Part shown: piece by piece, positions 17,665-26,531 of the stretch
Layout of the letters: each line of letters starts with the position of its first letter
How positions within the stretch are numbered: position 1 is the stretch's first letter
Origin: Dyadobacter psychrotolerans
Lineage (GTDB): Bacteria; Bacteroidota; Bacteroidia; Cytophagales; Spirosomataceae
Reading direction: 5' to 3'
DNA: 64,000 bases
Assembly (NCBI RefSeq): GCF_004349265.1
Contig: NZ_SMFL01000011.1
Coordinates: 186,001-250,000 of the forward strand
The notes under the pieces: generated by a model
What the model was told of the DNA's origin: nothing
The model's input: only the letters and a program-made list of their open reading frames with translations
Databases searched by the model: none
Position numbers and translations under genes: made by a program

Positions 17665-18945
17665 CTAAGCAATGGCCAATTCGTTACCATCGGCATCCTG
17701 CCTGGCTGTTTTGTCAAAAACACTGCGAACCATCAAATTTGCGAGGTCTGCAAGAATCCAAATCAGGAGAAGGTTACGGGTATTGAGCAAAGCTACGAAC
17801 GTAGGGTGAATAGTAACCAGATAAAAATACCAGCCCGGAAAGATGGTTATAGTCAAAATGAGGGCTACAGTAAATTTGATCCTGATTCCCGGATTTAAAA
17901 ATGGTATGAATGGGAAAAGCCAAATTAAGTATTGAGGAGAAAGTACTTTATTGAAGATCAAAAAAATGAAAATCCACATCGAAAGCGCTCTGATTACGCT
18001 GATCTGCTCAATGTAACCTTTGATTTGATTTTCTTTATAAAACACCCAACATTGGAAAACGAATAAAAAAGTAAAAACAACAGGGACAACCAGCTTCAGC
18101 ATTTCTGCAACCTTTTTCGCCGTTGGCGCATCTATATTCAGAGAGCCAAAGTTTTGTATGATACGAACCGGTATCAAGCCCACCTTATTAGCAAGTAAAA
18201 GCAGACCGCCGGGAACACTTTCGATCTGAATGCCCCGAATTTGATGATACCTGAGAAAATCAAAAGCTTCCGTTCCGGTAAAGGGCAGGATGGTGCAGCC
18301 CGCAACAGCAAGGAAAAGCAAGGCACCGGATAAGAAAATCAGTCCTCTTTTCAGGTTTCTGTTCAGGATAAAGTAAATTGCTATGGCCGGTCCCATAACA
18401 ATGGGATAAAGCTTTGCAGCTACAGCTGCCGACAGAGCAATTCCGGAAACAAGTGGTTTTTGAAAGATACTGTAAACAACAATACTTGTCAGCATTGCCG
18501 GAAAAGCGTCATATCTGTACAAATAAACCGGTAGTGAAAACAGGCAAATAATTACATAGGTGGAAAGCGTATATATGGTTTTCTGACTGCCGATTTTTGT
18601 AAAAAAGATGATAAATCCGGTAGTAATGGCAAAAATGATATTTTGTACTACAAAAAACGCACAATAGCTCTCGAATCCCCCGTGAAATAAATGGTTAACG
18701 ATTCCTGGTATTATAATCGGGAGAATCGCAAGTGCAGGATATTCAATTCTAAAATCCTTATAGGGAATTTTTCCGCTAAGCATCTGCGTCGCTATGTTGT
18801 AATACAGGCTCAGATCACCCTGATGAATTTCATACCGGTTTAATAAATAAAAGACATCGGAGACCAGATATAAAAGTCCGGCAATAATCAAAAGAATTTT
18901 AACCACTCGCTGATTGGACTGGAGTAAAGGGGTAGAATTGTTCAT
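17665..18945 (-). CDS. Polytopic GT87-like (DUF2029) glycosyltransferase
   Basis: Integral membrane protein of 426 aa with about 10-11 hydrophobic helices. The first extracytoplasmic loop carries an acidic motif (G-D-L-S-L-Y-Y-N), followed by K-I-P-Y-K-D-F-R-I-E-Y-P-A, the hallmark of GT-C fold mannosyltransferases of family GT87. Such enzymes use a polyprenyl-phosphate sugar and act on the outer face of the inner membrane. The gene stands alone between an OmpA lipoprotein and the ribosomal cluster, so acceptor and sugar are unknown. Confidence 0.7.
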   Translation of the reverse strand: MNNSTPLLQSNQRVVKILLIIAGLLYLVSDVFYLLNRYEIHQGDLSLYYNIATQMLSGKIPYKDFRIEYPALAILPIIIPGIVNHLFHGGFESYCAFFVVQNIIFAITTGFIIFFTKIGSQKTIYTLSTYVIICLFSLPVYLYRYDAFPAMLTSIVVYSIFQKPLVSGIALSAAVAAKLYPIVMGPAIAIYFILNRNLKRGLIFLSGALLFLAVAGCTILPFTGTEAFDFLRYHQIRGIQIESVPGGLLLLANKVGLIPVRIIQNFGSLNIDAPTAKKVAEMLKLVVPVVFTFLFVFQCWVFYKENQIKGYIEQISVIRALSMWIFIFLIFNKVLSPQYLIWLFPFIPFLNPGIRIKFTVALILTITIFPGWYFYLVTIHPTFVALLNTRNLLLIWILADLANLMVRSVFDKTARQDADGNELAIA

Positions 18946-19111
18946 AACGTTTCAAATATCAATACTTTAATAGAAGTGCTTTTTGTTAAAGTACGGCAAA
19001 AAAGGACTGATTTTGTAATTGAAATAACAGAATTTATTTTAAGGCTATAATCTGATTTTGTACACATTGCCGGGGTTATCCATAATTACCAAGTAAAAAA
19101 ATGATCAACCT

Positions 19112-19142
19112 TTTGTAAATCAAGATGAATGTTTTACTTTTG
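19112..19142 (+). promoter_or_regulatory. Promoter of rpsL (str cluster)
   Basis: TTTG (19112-19115), a 19-bp spacer, then TACTTTTG (19135-19142): an exact fit to the Bacteroidota promoter TTTG-N19-TAnnTTTG. Transcription would start near 19149, giving a leader of about 70 nt. Confidence 0.75.
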
Positions 19143-19217
19143 CAGTCCGATTTTTCGGGAAAACTGTTTTCAAAACAATAGACTGGTGCATTAACCAGAT
19201 CAAAATCAATTTGTTAA

Positions 19218-19631
19218 ATGCCAACTATTTCACAATTAGTCCGTAAGGGTAGAGAGACCATTACATGGAAATCAAAGTCGCCGGCTTTGGATTCCTGCCC
19301 TCAGCGTAGGGGTGTGTGTACACGTGTGTACACCACAACGCCGAAAAAACCGAACTCAGCGCTTCGTAAAGTAGCCCGTGTTCGCCTTTCCAACAACAAG
19401 GAGGTAAATGCTTACATTCCCGGGGAAGGACACAACTTGCAAGAGCACTCGATCGTATTGATCCGTGGTGGTCGTGTGAAAGATTTACCAGGTGTTCGTT
19501 ACCACATCATCCGTGGAGCACTGGATACAGCAGGTGTGAATGGCCGTAAACAACGTCGTTCGAAATATGGTGCTAAACGTCCTAAGCCAGGACAGGTTGC
19601 AGCAGCACCAACAAAAGGTAAGAAAAAATAA
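19218..19631 (+). CDS. rpsL: 30S ribosomal protein S12
   Basis: Decoding-centre protein uS12, 137 aa. T-T-P-K-K-P-N-S-A-L-R (41-50) and R-V-K-D-L-P-G-V (86-93) align without gaps to the E. coli protein. Lysines 43 and 88, the positions where streptomycin resistance usually arises, are unchanged, so a sensitive-type S12 is predicted. A basic tail of about 13 residues (A-A-P-T-K-G-K-K-K end) extends past the E. coli C-terminus. First gene of the str cluster, with a strong promoter upstream. Confidence 0.99.
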   Translation: MPTISQLVRKGRETITWKSKSPALDSCPQRRGVCTRVYTTTPKKPNSALRKVARVRLSNNKEVNAYIPGEGHNLQEHSIVLIRGGRVKDLPGVRYHIIRGALDTAGVNGRKQRRSKYGAKRPKPGQVAAAPTKGKKK

Positions 19632-19748
19632 AAAGTAACTCTCTCTGCTTTTATTAAAGAAATATTCTGATAAAAGGGAAGTAATCCGGGAGATGATTCC
19701 GGGTGAATAAGTTGCAAAACGAAACCTCGTTAAACATTAAGTACTAAA

Positions 19749-20216
19749 ATGAGAAAGTCCAAACCAAAGAAAAGATACATCCTGCCTGATCCAAAGTTCA
19801 GAGATGTGCAGGTTACAAAATTTGTTAATAACCTGATGTACGAAGGCAAGAAAAGCATTGCTTTTACTATTTTTTATGACGCTCTTGAGTTGGTAGAGAA
19901 AAAAACCAGCGAAAGTGGTCTTGAAACATGGAAAAAAGCATTGAACAACGTTACGCCATCTGTTGAAGTAAAAAGCCGTCGTGTTGGTGGTGCAACTTTC
20001 CAGGTTCCTACAGAAGTTCGTCCTGAGCGCAAGCAGTCGCTGGGTATGAAATGGTTGATTAACTATTCACGTAAGCGTGGAGAAAAAACAATGGTTGACC
20101 GTCTTGCTGGCGAAATAATCGCTGCTGCAAAAGGTGAAGGTGCTGCCGTTAAAAAGAAAGATGATACCCACCGTATGGCGGATGCGAACAAAGCATTCTC
20201 ACACTTCAGGTTCTAG
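19749..20216 (+). CDS. rpsG: 30S ribosomal protein S7
   Basis: Primary 16S rRNA-binding protein uS7 of the 30S head, 155 aa, normal length. Recognised by M-R-K-S-K-P-K-K-R, the F-V-N-N-L-M segment, the Y-x-A-L-x-x-V loop, V-E-V-K-S-R-R-V-G-G and the H-R-M-A-D-A-N-K-A-F end. It follows rpsL by 117 bp with no internal promoter evident, so it is co-transcribed with it; a terminator hairpin follows directly. Confidence 0.99.
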   Translation: MRKSKPKKRYILPDPKFRDVQVTKFVNNLMYEGKKSIAFTIFYDALELVEKKTSESGLETWKKALNNVTPSVEVKSRRVGGATFQVPTEVRPERKQSLGMKWLINYSRKRGEKTMVDRLAGEIIAAAKGEGAAVKKKDDTHRMADANKAFSHFRF

Positions 20217-20240
20217 TAAGTATCTTTTGGAAATATATTT

Positions 20241-20277
20241 AAGGAAGAGGCCAGGCGGTATGTCTGGCCTCTTCTTT
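20241..20277 (+). terminator. Terminator after rpsG
   Basis: GAAGAGGCCAG (20244-20254) pairs perfectly with CTGGCCTCTTC (20264-20274), with a 9-nt loop. Flanking A-A/T-T bases extend the stem, and a short T-tract follows. Confidence 0.75.
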
Positions 20278-20381
20278 GATTTGAAAACTGTGTTTTGCTT
20301 TGCGGTAAACAGCTTTTTATAAATTATTTTAAAATACGTTTATACAATGGGACGGATTCTAAAATAATTATTTAAGTATCA

Positions 20382-20412
20382 TTGTTTTTATAATCAACAA
20401 TTTATACTTTTG
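20382..20412 (+). promoter_or_regulatory. Promoter of fusA
   Basis: TTG (20382-20384), a 20-bp spacer and TACTTTTG (20405-20412). The leader would be about 100 nt. This separates fusA transcription from rpsL-rpsG. Confidence 0.68.
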
Positions 20413-20516
20413 CACTCTGAATTTTTGAAGTAGGCGTACTATACGGCTGATTTAAAGTTCTGAAATACTTCAGTTTAGCATTGCACATCGAATAATATAA
20501 CACATCACCATTTGTC

Positions 20517-22637
20517 ATGGCACGTGATCTAAGATTAACAAGAAACATTGGAATTGCTGCTCACATTGATGCAGGTAAAACGACTACGACTGAGCGTATT
20601 CTTTATTACGCAGGGGTTAGCCATAAAATTGGAGAAGTACATGATGGTGCTGCTACAATGGACTGGATGGAGCAGGAGCAGGAGCGTGGTATCACTATTA
20701 CTTCAGCAGCAACAACCGTTGATTGGAACTACCGTGGTGAAAAATACCATATCAACATCATTGATACACCGGGACACGTTGACTTCACAGTTGAAGTAAA
20801 CCGTTCTCTTCGTGTATTGGATGGTCTTGTATTCCTTTTTAGCGCAGTTGATGGTGTTGAGCCTCAGTCTGAAACAAACTGGCGTCTGGCCAACAATTAC
20901 AACGTTGCCCGTATCGGTTTCGTAAATAAAATGGACCGTTCAGGTGCTGACTTTCTTAAAGTTTGTACCCAGGTTAAAGAAATGCTTGGAAGCTACGCTG
21001 TACCTCTTCAGTTGCCTATCGGTTCTGAGGATACTTTCAGAGGTGTAGTTGACCTTATCAATTTCCGTGGTATCGAATGGAATGAAGAAGATAAAGGGAT
21101 GACTTTCAAAGAAGTTCCGATTCCTGAAGATATGCTTGAAGAAGCAACTGAGTGGAGAGAAAAACTTCTTGAAGCTGTTGCTGAGTTCGACGACACTTTG
21201 ATGGAAAAATATTTTGAAGATCCAACTTCAATTTCAGAGGATGAAATTCTTGCAGCGTTGCGTGCAGCAACGATCAGCATGAAAATCGTTCCTATGGTTT
21301 GCGGTTCTTCATTCAAAAATAAAGGTGTTCAAACGATGCTTGATTACGTGATGGCTATTTTGCCGTCACCACAGGATCGTGAAAGCATTATCGGAACTGA
21401 TCCGCGTACTGGTCTTGAAATTTCACGTCAGCCAACGGATGCAGATCCTTTCTGTGCATTAGCGTTTAAAATTGCAACTGACCCGTATGTAGGACGTCTT
21501 TGCTTTATCCGCTCTTACTCAGGATACCTTGATTCCGGTTCTTACATTTTGAACAACCGTTCAGGAAACAAGGAACGTATCTCCCGTATTTTCCAAATGC
21601 ACGCCAACAAGCAAAATCAGATTGATCGTCTTGAGGCAGGTGACATCGGAGCGGTTGTGGGTTTTAAAGATATCAAAACAGGAGATACACTATCTGACGA
21701 AAAGAATCCAATTATTCTTGAGTCAATGGTATTCCCTGAGCCGGTAATTGGCTACGCAATCGAGCCTAAGAAAGCTGCTGACAGCGATAACTTTTCTAAA
21801 GCAATTACCAAGCTGATCGAAGAAGATCCTACGTTACAGGTTGAAAGTAACGAAGAAACAGGTCAGACGATCATCAAAGGAATGGGTGAACTTCACCTTG
21901 AAATTATCATCGACCGTATGCGTCGTGAGTTCAAAGTGGAAGTAAACCAGGGAGCGCCTCAGGTAGCTTACAAAGAGATTCTTACCAAGAACTTCGAACA
22001 CCGTGAAGTTTACAAGAAACAAACAGGTGGTCGCGGTAAATTTGCCGATATCGTATTCGAAATCGGACCGAGAGATGATAACGAAGAAGGCAAAGAACCA
22101 AAAACAGGTTTACAGTTTGTTAACCAGATTGTAGGTGGTACTATTCCCCGCGAATTTATCGCTCCGATCCAGAAAGGTTTTGAAGCTTCTATGTCAAATG
22201 GTGCGCTTGCAGGATATCCTTTGGATTCCATGAGAGTACGTTTGTTCCACGGATCCTTCCACGATGTCGATTCCGATGCGCTATCTTTTGAATTGGCTGC
22301 TAAAATCGGTTTTAAAGAAGCTGCACGTCATGCAGGTTCTAAGTTGATGGAACCGGTTATGCACGTAGAAGTTCTTACTCCGGATGAGTACACAGGACCT
22401 ATCACTGGTGACCTTAACCGTCGTCGTGGTATCATGAGAGGTATGGATTCACGTAATGGTGCACAGGTTATCAAATGTGATGTTCCTCTTTCTGAACTTT
22501 TCGGATACGTTACAGATCTTCGTACCATGTCATCAGGACGTGCTACTGCTTCTTTGACATTTGCTTACTACGAGATTGTTCCTAACAACATCGCTGAGCA
22601 GGTGATTGAAAAAGCAAAAGGTTTAGTTAAAGCATAA
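20517..22637 (+). CDS. fusA: Translation elongation factor G
   Basis: GTPase that drives ribosomal translocation, 706 aa. G1 loop A-H-I-D-A-G-K-T-T (15-23), switch II D-T-P-G-H-V-D-F, G4 N-K-M-D-R, and domains II-V complete to the end. Length and motifs are those of the canonical EF-G, not of the specialised EF-G2/FusB-type paralogues. It has its own promoter and terminator, although it sits in the usual str position. tuf is not found beside it. Confidence 0.99.
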   Translation: MARDLRLTRNIGIAAHIDAGKTTTTERILYYAGVSHKIGEVHDGAATMDWMEQEQERGITITSAATTVDWNYRGEKYHINIIDTPGHVDFTVEVNRSLRVLDGLVFLFSAVDGVEPQSETNWRLANNYNVARIGFVNKMDRSGADFLKVCTQVKEMLGSYAVPLQLPIGSEDTFRGVVDLINFRGIEWNEEDKGMTFKEVPIPEDMLEEATEWREKLLEAVAEFDDTLMEKYFEDPTSISEDEILAALRAATISMKIVPMVCGSSFKNKGVQTMLDYVMAILPSPQDRESIIGTDPRTGLEISRQPTDADPFCALAFKIATDPYVGRLCFIRSYSGYLDSGSYILNNRSGNKERISRIFQMHANKQNQIDRLEAGDIGAVVGFKDIKTGDTLSDEKNPIILESMVFPEPVIGYAIEPKKAADSDNFSKAITKLIEEDPTLQVESNEETGQTIIKGMGELHLEIIIDRMRREFKVEVNQGAPQVAYKEILTKNFEHREVYKKQTGGRGKFADIVFEIGPRDDNEEGKEPKTGLQFVNQIVGGTIPREFIAPIQKGFEASMSNGALAGYPLDSMRVRLFHGSFHDVDSDALSFELAAKIGFKEAARHAGSKLMEPVMHVEVLTPDEYTGPITGDLNRRRGIMRGMDSRNGAQVIKCDVPLSELFGYVTDLRTMSSGRATASLTFAYYEIVPNNIAEQVIEKAKGLVKA

Positions 22638-22643
22638 AAAGCT

Positions 22644-22676
22644 GGTGTGCGTCATTTATGTGACGTACACCTTTTT
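22644..22676 (+). terminator. Terminator after fusA
   Basis: GGTGTGCGTCA (22644-22654) pairs with TGACGTACACC (22661-22671) with one wobble; T5 follows. Confidence 0.75.
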
Positions 22677-22780
22677 GTTTATATAATATTAAGCCGGCGA
22701 AGTAAATGGTTCTTTCGCAGGCGGATTGTCGAAACGCTGTTTCGTTCAAGTACTCTCAGAACCGGAACTAATAAAAAATC

Positions 22781-23086
22781 ATGAATCAAAAAATTCGTAT
22801 CAAACTTCGGTCTTTCGACCACAATCTGGTTGATAAGTCAGCTGAAAAGATTGTAAAAGCGGTGAAAGCGACTGGTGCTGTTGTTAGCGGTCCAATTCCT
22901 TTGCCAACAAAAACTGAGAAATTCACTGTTTTGCGTTCTCCCCACGTTAACAAAAAATCACGTGAACAATTCCAGCTTTGTACTTACAAACGTTTGGTAG
23001 ATATTTTCTCTACAAGTGCAAAAACTGTTGATGCACTTATGAAGCTTGAATTACCGAGCGGCGTTGACGTAGAGATCAAAGTATAG
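22781..23086 (+). CDS. rpsJ: 30S ribosomal protein S10
   Basis: uS10, 101 aa, a 30S head protein that also serves as NusE in antitermination complexes. The N-terminal I-R-I-K-L-R-S-F-D-H segment, the exposed loop G-P-I-P-L-P-T-K and the L-P-S-G-V-D-V end identify it. It is isolated: a terminator precedes it by about 100 bp and another follows before rplC. No good TAnnTTTG element was found in its upstream gap, so it may rely on read-through from fusA or on a non-canonical promoter. Confidence 0.99.
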   Translation: MNQKIRIKLRSFDHNLVDKSAEKIVKAVKATGAVVSGPIPLPTKTEKFTVLRSPHVNKKSREQFQLCTYKRLVDIFSTSAKTVDALMKLELPSGVDVEIKV

Positions 23087-23223
23087 TGATTAGGGGCCTG
23101 TTTTAAGCCAGGCCAAAAGACATAAGTTGGATGAAGGTCCGTTCACGGAAACCACATCTGAGCTCTAAAAGATCGGACTAGCTGAGGTGTTTTAAACACT
23201 GAAATGTCAATCTTTAAAAAATG
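23087..23223 (+). other. Structured RNA segment between rpsJ and rplC
   Basis: A non-coding stretch with several potential stems upstream of the terminator. GGCCTG (23095-23100) pairs with CAGGCC (23109-23114); GTCCG near 23137 can pair with CGGAC near 23174; GTG/CAC arms flank 23187-23199. This could be the folded 3' UTR of rpsJ or an autoregulatory element. Folding is by eye only. Confidence 0.35.
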
Positions 23224-23256
23224 AGGTCAGATGTTCCATACATCTGACCTTTTTTT
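23224..23256 (+). terminator. Intrinsic terminator between rpsJ and rplC
   Basis: A perfect 10-bp stem AGGTCAGATG (23224-23233) / CATCTGACCT (23241-23250) with a 7-nt loop, followed by T6. Confidence 0.88.
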
Positions 23257-23312
23257 GCTGATTATCAGCGAGAAATATGTGAAAACTGCTAGGATTCTAA
23301 AATTTGATTTTC

Positions 23313-23320
23313 TACCTTTG
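23313..23320 (+). promoter_or_regulatory. -7 element for the S10-spc cluster (before rplC)
   Basis: TACCTTTG matches TAnnTTTG and is followed by CAGTCCG, the same start-site context as at rpsL (TTTTGCAGTCCG). The leader to the rplC ATG is about 45 nt. The -33 region is weak. Confidence 0.6.
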
Positions 23321-23372
23321 CAGTCCGTTTTAAAGAATAAGGGGTTTTACCTGCTAATTTAAATTAATTTAC

Positions 23373-23993
23373 ATGTCTGGTTTAATAGGTAAAAAAATCG
23401 GAATGACTAGTTTGTACAACGCTGACGGGCAGGCTCTGGCGTGTACGGTTATCCAAGCTGGTCCTTGTGTTGTTACACAAGTTAGGTCCGAAGAAAAGGA
23501 TGGTTATAAAGCCATCCAATTAGGTTTTGGCGAGAAGAAAGAAAAAAACTCTTCGCAGCCAATGATTGGTCACTTCAAAAAAGCCAACACAACTCCCAAA
23601 CAAAAAGTGGTTGAGTTTAAGGAATTTGAAGTGGAACACGAACTTGGAACTTCACTATCAGTACAGGATGTATTTGAAGAAGGTGAATTCATTGATGTAG
23701 TTGGCAACGCCAAAGGACGCGGTTTTCAGGGTGTTGTAAAACGCCATGGTTTCGCAGGGGTTGGTGGTCAAACTCACGGTCAGCATAACCGTGCACGTCA
23801 CCCGGGTTCGATTGGTGCCTGTTCATTCCCATCACGCGTATTTAAAGGCATTCGTATGGGTGGACGCATGGGTAACAATCGTGTAAAGATTCAGAATTTG
23901 CGTATTCTGAAAGTGATCCCTGAGCAAAATCTTATAGTAGTAAGTGGCTCGGTACCTGGTTCAAAGAATTCATTTCTAATCCTAGAGAAATAG
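23373..23993 (+). CDS. rplC: 50S ribosomal protein L3
   Basis: uL3, 206 aa. It binds 23S rRNA near the peptidyl transferase centre and the factor-binding site. Markers: G-L-I-G-K-K-I-G-M-T at the N-terminus, the loop G-G-Q-T-H-G-Q-H-N-R-A-R-H-P-G-S (including the methylatable Gln region) and the G-x-x-P-G-S-K-N-S end. It is the first gene of a long co-oriented run that ends with rpsN before an internal promoter. Confidence 0.99.
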   Translation: MSGLIGKKIGMTSLYNADGQALACTVIQAGPCVVTQVRSEEKDGYKAIQLGFGEKKEKNSSQPMIGHFKKANTTPKQKVVEFKEFEVEHELGTSLSVQDVFEEGEFIDVVGNAKGRGFQGVVKRHGFAGVGGQTHGQHNRARHPGSIGACSFPSRVFKGIRMGGRMGNNRVKIQNLRILKVIPEQNLIVVSGSVPGSKNSFLILEK

Positions 23994-23998
23994 CACCG

Positions 23999-24628
23999 AT
24001 GGAACTGTCCGTATTAAATATAAAAGGAGAAGATACCGGCAAAAAGGTAAGCATGTCAGAAGAAATTTTTGGCATCGAACCGAATACGCATGCGATCTAT
24101 CTCGACGTAAAGCTTTACCTGGCCAATCAGCGCCAAGGAACGCATAAGTCAAAAGAACGTGCAGAAATTAATCATTCTACACGTAAGATTAAAAAACAAA
24201 AGGGTACAGGTGGTGCCCGTGCAGGTAGTATCAAATCTCCTGTATTCGTAGGTGGTGGACGTATTTTTGGTCCAAGACCGCGTGACTACGGTTTTAAAAT
24301 CAACAAGAAAGTTAAAGCATTGGCTCGTAAGTCGGCTTTATCTGCCAAAGCGAAAGCAGATTCAATTTCAGTTCTTGAAGCATTTTCATTTGATGCACCA
24401 AAAACAAAATCGTATCTGAATGTTTTGAACTCACTTGCATTAGTGAATACAAAAACATTATTAATTCTTCCAACGATTGACAGCAATTTATATCTGTCAA
24501 GCCGTAACATTCCAAAAGCGAAAGTTACAACGGTGGATGCGGTCAATACCTATGACCTGATGTATGCAGACCGTCTTTTAATAAGTGAATCTGCTCTGTC
24601 TATTTTGGAAACCCAATTGAACAAATAA
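23999..24628 (+). CDS. rplD: 50S ribosomal protein L4
   Basis: uL4, 209 aa, begins 5 bp after rplC. The long internal loop that lines the exit tunnel is seen as R-K-I-K-K-Q-K-G-T-G-G-A-R-A-G-S, followed by G-P-R-P-R-D-Y. In E. coli L4 represses the S10 operon by binding the leader upstream of rpsJ; here rpsJ is transcriptionally separated from rplC, so that arrangement cannot apply directly. Confidence 0.99.
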   Translation: MELSVLNIKGEDTGKKVSMSEEIFGIEPNTHAIYLDVKLYLANQRQGTHKSKERAEINHSTRKIKKQKGTGGARAGSIKSPVFVGGGRIFGPRPRDYGFKINKKVKALARKSALSAKAKADSISVLEAFSFDAPKTKSYLNVLNSLALVNTKTLLILPTIDSNLYLSSRNIPKAKVTTVDAVNTYDLMYADRLLISESALSILETQLNK

Positions 24629-24630
24629 TC

Positions 24631-24918
24631 ATGAGTGTACTGAAACGTCCGATTATAACCGAAAAGGTAACGGCTCAGGGTGGTCAAGGAAAATATGCCT
24701 TTGAAGTATCCCTTACTTCAAACAAAGTTGAGATCAAAAAGGCTATTGAAAAACTGTTTGGGGTTACCGTAGAAAGCGTTCACACAATGCGCAGCATTGG
24801 AAAAAGCAAGTCCCGCACATCGGGAGGTAAATTTGTAAGTGGAAAAACGTCAACTATCAAGAAGGCTATTGTAACAGTAGCAGAAGGCGAGATCATCGAT
24901 ATTTACGGTGAAGCATAA
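24631..24918 (+). CDS. rplW: 50S ribosomal protein L23
   Basis: uL23, 95 aa, located at the tunnel exit, where it is the docking site for trigger factor and SRP. It begins 2 bp after rplD. L-K-R-P-I-I-T-E-K at the start and V-E-I-K-K-A-I-E in the middle are diagnostic. Normal length. Confidence 0.99.
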   Translation: MSVLKRPIITEKVTAQGGQGKYAFEVSLTSNKVEIKKAIEKLFGVTVESVHTMRSIGKSKSRTSGGKFVSGKTSTIKKAIVTVAEGEIIDIYGEA

Positions 24919-24958
24919 GAATAGTTGATCGACTTAAATCTTTGACGAGTTAATAGCA

Positions 24959-25783
24959 ATGGCAGTTAAAAAATTAAAACCAACAAGTGCTGGTCAACGT
25001 TTTCGCTCAGCTCCTACTTTTGAGGAGATAACAACAGCGAAACCGGAAAAGAGTCTCTTAGAAACCGTCAAAAGAACAGGCGGTCGTAATAGCTCTGGAC
25101 GCCGTACCATGCGACATATAGGTGGTGGTCACAAGCGGAAATACCGCGTAATAGATTTCAAAAGAAATCGTTTCGACGCACCAGCCACAGTTCTTACAAT
25201 TGAGTACGATCCAAACCGCTCTGCACGTATCGCTCTGGTACAATATGCAGATGACGAAAAAAGATACGTAATCGCACCGAACGGCCTGAAAGTAGGACAG
25301 GTTATCGTCTCAGGTAATTCAGTAGCACCGGAAGTAGGGAATGCTCTTCCTTTGGGTTCTATGCCAATCGGTACAATCGTTCATAATGTTGAGCTTACTC
25401 CTGGTAAAGGCGGACAGTTCGCACGAAGTGCAGGTGCTTACGCCCAGTTAGTAGCACGTGAAGGTAAGTATGCAGTTTTAAAAATGCCATCAGGCGAAAT
25501 GCGTATGATACTTTCAACTTGTATCGCAACGGTTGGAACAGTTTCCAATTCAAGTCACATGAATGTGAGCTACGGTAAAGCAGGCCGTAAACGTTGGTTA
25601 GGTCGTCGTCCCCGCGTTCGTGGTGTGGCAATGAACCCAGTCGATCACCCAATGGGTGGTGGTGAAGGCCGCTCATCAGGTGGACAGCCTCGTTCACGTA
25701 ACGGACAGTTCTCAAAAGGACTTAAGACTCGTGACCGCAACAAGCATTCTGAGAAATTGATTATCAGCCGTCGTAAAAAATAA
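24959..25783 (+). CDS. rplB: 50S ribosomal protein L2
   Basis: uL2, 274 aa, needed for subunit association and peptidyl transfer. Markers: G-R-N-S-S-G-R-R-T-M-R-H-I-G-G-G-H-K-R-K-Y-R, the SH3/OB domains, and the catalytic-region loop M-N-P-V-D-H-P-M-G-G-G-E-G-R, whose His is functionally important. Full length. Confidence 0.99.
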   Translation: MAVKKLKPTSAGQRFRSAPTFEEITTAKPEKSLLETVKRTGGRNSSGRRTMRHIGGGHKRKYRVIDFKRNRFDAPATVLTIEYDPNRSARIALVQYADDEKRYVIAPNGLKVGQVIVSGNSVAPEVGNALPLGSMPIGTIVHNVELTPGKGGQFARSAGAYAQLVAREGKYAVLKMPSGEMRMILSTCIATVGTVSNSSHMNVSYGKAGRKRWLGRRPRVRGVAMNPVDHPMGGGEGRSSGGQPRSRNGQFSKGLKTRDRNKHSEKLIISRRKK

Positions 25784-25792
25784 TAGAATAAC

Positions 25793-26071
25793 ATGGCACG
25801 CTCATTAAAAAAAGGACCATACATAGACTTTCGTCTGGAGAACAAAGTTACGGTGATGAACAGCGCAGCTCGTAAGTCTGTTATCAAAACCTGGTCTCGT
25901 CGCTCAATGATTTCGCCTGATTTTATCGGGCATACATTTGCGGTTCATAACGGAAACAAGTTTATTCCGGTTTATGTAACTGAGAACATGGTAGGTCACA
26001 AACTGGGAGAATTTTCGCCAACGCGTAACTTCCGTGGTCACACTGCAAAAAAAGATAAAGGTAGAAAATAA
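25793..26071 (+). CDS. rpsS: 30S ribosomal protein S19
   Basis: uS19, 92 aa, in the 30S head near bridge B1a. A-R-S-L-K-K-G-P-Y at the start and W-S-R-R-S-M-I-S-P-D-F-I-G-H identify it. 9 bp downstream of rplB. Confidence 0.99.
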   Translation: MARSLKKGPYIDFRLENKVTVMNSAARKSVIKTWSRRSMISPDFIGHTFAVHNGNKFIPVYVTENMVGHKLGEFSPTRNFRGHTAKKDKGRK

Positions 26072-26122
26072 TTAGTCGACGATAGCTGGTCTGGTAACAG
26101 ACGAGCCTATATCTGAAAGAAC

Positions 26123-26512
26123 ATGGAAGCAAGAGCTATATTAAGGAATGTGCCTACTTCTCCTCGCAAGATGAGATTAGTAGCCGACATGATTCGCGGA
26201 CAAAAGGTCAGCAAAGCGTTGGCGCTTTTAAAGTTTCAACCACAGGCTGCTTCACCAGTTTTGCATAAAGTTTTACTTTCTGCGGTGGCCAACTGGCAAC
26301 AACTGAATGAAGATACAAAGCTGGAAGACGCTGATCTTATTGTTAAAACCGTATTTATCGACGGTGGACGTATGTTGAAGCGTTTGCGCCCTGCACCGCA
26401 AGGAAGAGCACACAGAATTCGCAAGCGTTCGAACCACATCACAATTGTGATTGACGACGCAGCGGTTTCTATCGCAAGCGCAGATAAACAAGCAGTAATC
26501 ACCGAATCATAA
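26123..26512 (+). CDS. rplV: 50S ribosomal protein L22
   Basis: uL22, 129 aa, whose beta-hairpin lines the exit tunnel (macrolide-resistance region). S-P-R-K-M-R-L-V-A-D-M-I-R-G near the N-terminus and R-A-H-R-I-R-K-R-S-N-H-I-T-I in the hairpin are typical. A short Ala/Ser-rich C-terminal tail extends past the E. coli end. Confidence 0.99.
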   Translation: MEARAILRNVPTSPRKMRLVADMIRGQKVSKALALLKFQPQAASPVLHKVLLSAVANWQQLNEDTKLEDADLIVKTVFIDGGRMLKRLRPAPQGRAHRIRKRSNHITIVIDDAAVSIASADKQAVITES

Positions 26513-26531
26513 GTAAAACGATCTATATCGA

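Larger units (their letters stand above)
20217..20516 (+). other. 300-bp gap between rpsG and fusA
   Basis: Contains the rpsG terminator in its first 60 bases and the fusA promoter in its second half, with an AT-rich stretch between. No open frame or RNA gene is seen. Confidence 0.7.
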
